Shown piece by piece: positions 62,091 to 64,000 of a stretch of DNA of 64,000 nucleotides. The DNA is taken from positions 372,001-436,000 of the forward strand of contig NZ_CABHOL010000015.1 of the NCBI RefSeq assembly GCF_902168135.1, read 5' to 3'. The stretch is from an uncultured Fluviicola sp. Lineage in GTDB: Bacteria > Bacteroidota > Bacteroidia > Flavobacteriales_D > Crocinitomicaceae. Each line of letters begins with the position of its first letter. The stretch's first letter is position 1. The notes under the pieces were generated by a model. The model was not told the DNA's origin. It ran no database searches and saw only the letters and a program-made list of their open reading frames with translations. A program made the position numbers and the translations under genes.

Positions 62091-62136
62091 AAAAGAAAAA
62101 GAGCATTCAACTTGCGTCAAATGCTCTTTTTCTTTT
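62091..62136 (-). terminator. Terminator of tRNA-Leu
   Basis: A 17-bp perfect stem (62091-62107 with 62120-62136) with a 12-nt loop immediately follows the tRNA on the minus strand; one arm carries the T-run. Confidence 0.85.
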
Positions 62137-62221
62137 TGGTACCTCGGGCCGGAATCGAACCGGCACACCCGAAAGTACAGGATTTTGAATCCAGCGCGTC
62201 TACCAGTTCCGCCACCGAGGC
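62137..62221 (-). tRNA. tRNA-Leu (anticodon CAA)
   Basis: An 85-nt class II tRNA with a long variable arm. The acceptor GCCTCGG pairs with CCGAGGT (terminal G-U), the anticodon loop TTCAAAA gives CAA (complement of 62185-62187), and the T-arm CCGGTTCGATTCCGG is standard. The 3' ACCA appears to be encoded (62137-62140), unlike in the tRNA-Asn. Confidence 0.97.
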
Positions 62222-62323
62222 ATTTCAATTTGCTGTCGGACTGACAGCATCACTTACCATTGTAAGCGGGTGCAAAAATAAGGAATTATTTTAATTCAGC
62301 AAGCATATGAAAAAAAATCCTGC

Positions 62324-64000
62324 TTATTTAATAATTTTCAACATCGCCCGTTCATCGCCTTTTACCAGTTCTATGAAGTAAACGCCGTTCGATAATTCCT
62401 GAAGATCAGTGATGGTTAATGATTTGTCATAAACGGATTCTTCAGAAATCTTCTGTGTTTTGATGATTCTCCCGGAACCGTCGCGGATTGCCAATTGCGC
62501 ACCTGCTAAATCTCCCTGTGTCCATTCAATCGTAATAATCGAAGAAAAGGGGTTCGGATACGCTGTGATCTTGTTCGCATTTACCAAATCCTGCATTCCC
62601 ATCATGCTGCATCCGTTCAATGTTCCGGGCATATTTGCATCCAGCCAGGTCAGTCTTCTGTGGAACCAGTCTTTCAAACGCTGTACTTCTTCTGCATAAG
62701 TCTGACTTGGAGCTTGTACCTCCGGAGTTCCGGTTGCGCTTCCCAGATGTCCCCAGGTTTGATAGTGCCACGCCTGGCTTTCATTCACTGCTTGTGCAAC
62801 GGAATCAATTTTCCCATTGATATAGGATTCTTTCAAAATACTTCTGCGCAAATCGTCATAGCGGCAACGCAATTCATTGGCAAAAAGGGTGTCTTCCAGC
62901 AAACGGATGTACCATCCCGGAGCATCTACATCCTGGTCGCATGCTCCGTAAATAAATTGAGAACCGTCTTCCGAACCGCCCCACATGTCTTTTTCCGCCC
63001 AGTCAAAATCCCAAACCGGACCTGCCTTCAATTTCTTGACAGTTCCGTCACTCTTATCCTGATCTTTCGAGAAAAAGCGGCTTTTCTTAAATCCGTCGCC
63101 ATTTCTGCAAACTTCGTTAACGATAAAATAATCAATGAAAGAAGGAACGTCGATATAGGCGCGGTACCCCAAACCCGGATGCGCAAAATTGGATCCGTAC
63201 AAGGCATTTTCATAATCGTCGATAAAATTTTGGATATACGTTTTTTGCTGCAACACGATTTCATCCGGTTTCGGATAAACATATACCATGTGGATATCAA
63301 GACCCGGAAACCCAATCGGGCTGTGGCTCAATTGCCAGGAATTATCGTTGTCCCAGTAATCAATTTTCAAAATGTAACCGCCCGTCAGGTCAATACCCGT
63401 AATTTCCTGCGGTTCCAATTTGTTCACGTCCACCCGGTTGTTGTCTCGTTTAATCTTTTCTCCTAACAAATAGATTCCCTGGTATTCTCCATTCAATACC
63501 ACATCGACCAAACGCATGCGCGTGGCATAATTGCCCATTGAATCGAAGATGTGGAACGGAAGAATGTTGCGCGCGAAGGATTTATCATTGTAATTTGCCA
63601 GCAAAACCCAATCGCTCTCTGCAGGCATTCCAAGCAAAGAAGAGTCAATGACATTCCCGTTTACATCCCAGGTTTCAAAAGCATATGGTTTTTGCGGAAG
63701 TGACAGGGAATAATTCCCGCGGTACTCAATCCCGATCTTTCCGTTGTAATCGTTCGGTGCATCGGTCATGTAATTTCGAATGCCTTGTCCGTTGAAGCGG
63801 ATTTTCATGTCTGCCATGACTTTCGGGTCATTCTGAATGACGTTTCCGTTGGTGTTGATTTCTACAATAGGTAAAAGCGATGATGAAAAAGCAAAATATC
63901 CGGCCGGATTATTCCCGAAAGTGACTGAAAAAGAGATCACATTTCCCTCGTCAGCACCATAATTGTCGTTCACACGCAATTTCCAGCTTCCATTCGGGTT
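62324..64000 (-). CDS. P-domain/CotH/T9SS surface protein (5' end outside window)
   Basis: The frame runs to the window edge without a start, so the N-terminus is missing (at least 558 residues visible). The first visible residues (NPNGSWKLRVNDNYGADEGN) match the end of a proprotein-convertase P domain. A CotH kinase-like domain follows ('PQKPYAFETWDVNGN', 'ESDWVLLANYNDKSFARN', 'GIYLLGEKIKRDNNRVDVNKL', 'GPVWDFDWAEKD'), and the last roughly 75 residues form a T9SS type A sorting domain ('AYPNPFSSIITIEW' to 'GDERAMLKIIK'). CotH proteins can phosphorylate extracellular proteins in spore formers; whether this one is active is unknown. Confidence 0.9.
   Translation of the reverse strand, partial: NPNGSWKLRVNDNYGADEGNVISFSVTFGNNPAGYFAFSSSLLPIVEINTNGNVIQNDPKVMADMKIRFNGQGIRNYMTDAPNDYNGKIGIEYRGNYSLSLPQKPYAFETWDVNGNVIDSSLLGMPAESDWVLLANYNDKSFARNILPFHIFDSMGNYATRMRLVDVVLNGEYQGIYLLGEKIKRDNNRVDVNKLEPQEITGIDLTGGYILKIDYWDNDNSWQLSHSPIGFPGLDIHMVYVYPKPDEIVLQQKTYIQNFIDDYENALYGSNFAHPGLGYRAYIDVPSFIDYFIVNEVCRNGDGFKKSRFFSKDQDKSDGTVKKLKAGPVWDFDWAEKDMWGGSEDGSQFIYGACDQDVDAPGWYIRLLEDTLFANELRCRYDDLRRSILKESYINGKIDSVAQAVNESQAWHYQTWGHLGSATGTPEVQAPSQTYAEEVQRLKDWFHRRLTWLDANMPGTLNGCSMMGMQDLVNANKITAYPNPFSSIITIEWTQGDLAGAQLAIRDGSGRIIKTQKISEESVYDKSLTITDLQELSNGVYFIELVKGDERAMLKIIK

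Larger units (their letters stand above)
61823..62136. other. Intergenic region, 314 bp, between BNR-protein gene and tRNA-Leu
   Basis: It holds two terminators, one for each convergent unit (61846-61875 and 62091-62136). A 98-codon plus-strand frame starting at 61948 runs across the tRNA and is rejected. Nothing else seen. Confidence 0.6.

Noticed and set aside
61948-62244. 98-codon frame near the right end
   Set aside because: It runs antisense through the whole tRNA-Leu.
1-64000. CRISPR arrays, insertion sequences, prophage or integrase genes
   Set aside because: None seen: no regularly spaced repeats of CRISPR type, no transposase or integrase frames. The short repeats described are AT-rich intergenic elements.

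Overview
The window looks like a chromosomal segment of a Bacteroidota bacterium, probably order Flavobacteriales; a Fluviicola/Crocinitomicaceae-type organism is my best guess, made by inference only. The evidence is: repeated Bacteroidota -7 boxes (TAnnTTTG) just upstream of starts; two proteins ending in type IX secretion (T9SS) C-terminal sorting domains; the hemD/DUF4271 neighbour pair; YwqK/MORN-type secreted repeat proteins; and a giant Bacteroidota-style Rhs protein. G+C looks moderate (low forties) by eye, with conspicuous AT-rich exceptions.

Region 1 (1-28.4 kb) is mostly housekeeping, largely on the minus strand. It holds a cut-off secreted protein, a diheme lipoprotein, lysS, an outer-membrane protein with an RsuA/RluB-type pseudouridine synthase, yraN, a secreted MORN-repeat protein, a LysE-type exporter, an acyltransferase and a GT2 glycosyltransferase. 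Next come the two subunits of a 3-oxoacid CoA-transferase, unusually separated by two tandem paralogous membrane glycosyltransferase-like genes. Then follow class A PBP (mrcA), hemD, DUF4271, a glutaryl-CoA-dehydrogenase-like enzyme, hemW, a second GT2, a SPOR-tailed amidase, ssb, tRNA-Asn and two small exported proteins. Many gene ends carry one of two recurrent intergenic elements: a TAGGGGCG...CGCCCCTA palindrome (3 copies) or a TTCAAA/TTTGAA hairpin cluster (4 copies).

Region 2 (28.6-52.5 kb) is the most striking part: one plus-strand run of eight genes with overlapping or closely spaced ends. It contains a coiled-coil/beta-barrel protein, small exported proteins, a 1,893-residue SpvB/Rhs-like N-terminal protein, a 329-residue protein carrying the tail normally fused to such proteins, and a 4,198-residue Rhs protein. 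The Rhs protein has a standard Rhs core (DPRLGRW...DPKGT), then an AT-rich, beta-rich variable tip of about 244 residues, followed 6 nt later by a 73-residue two-TM protein. I read this as a polymorphic toxin with a membrane immunity protein. The giant protein has two unusual insertions: a Ycf48/BNR-like propeller block of about 1,000 residues splitting a normally continuous YD-repeat block, and a jelly-roll-like domain within the Rhs core.

Region 3 (52.7-64 kb) holds a YihY/BrkB membrane protein, an M61-type metalloprotease, a hybrid histidine kinase with its NtrC-type response regulator, a T9SS-exported BNR protein, tRNA-Leu and a cut-off P-domain/CotH/T9SS protein. The 659-bp gap beside the NtrC-type regulator appears to be its own transcription unit: tandem TTTTCA-N3-TGAAAA sites, the operon terminator, a perfect sigma-54 -24 element (TGGCACG), several hairpins, and a terminator, with no convincing gene. 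The same inverted repeat occurs upstream of the kinase gene. This looks like a candidate sigma-54-controlled small RNA.
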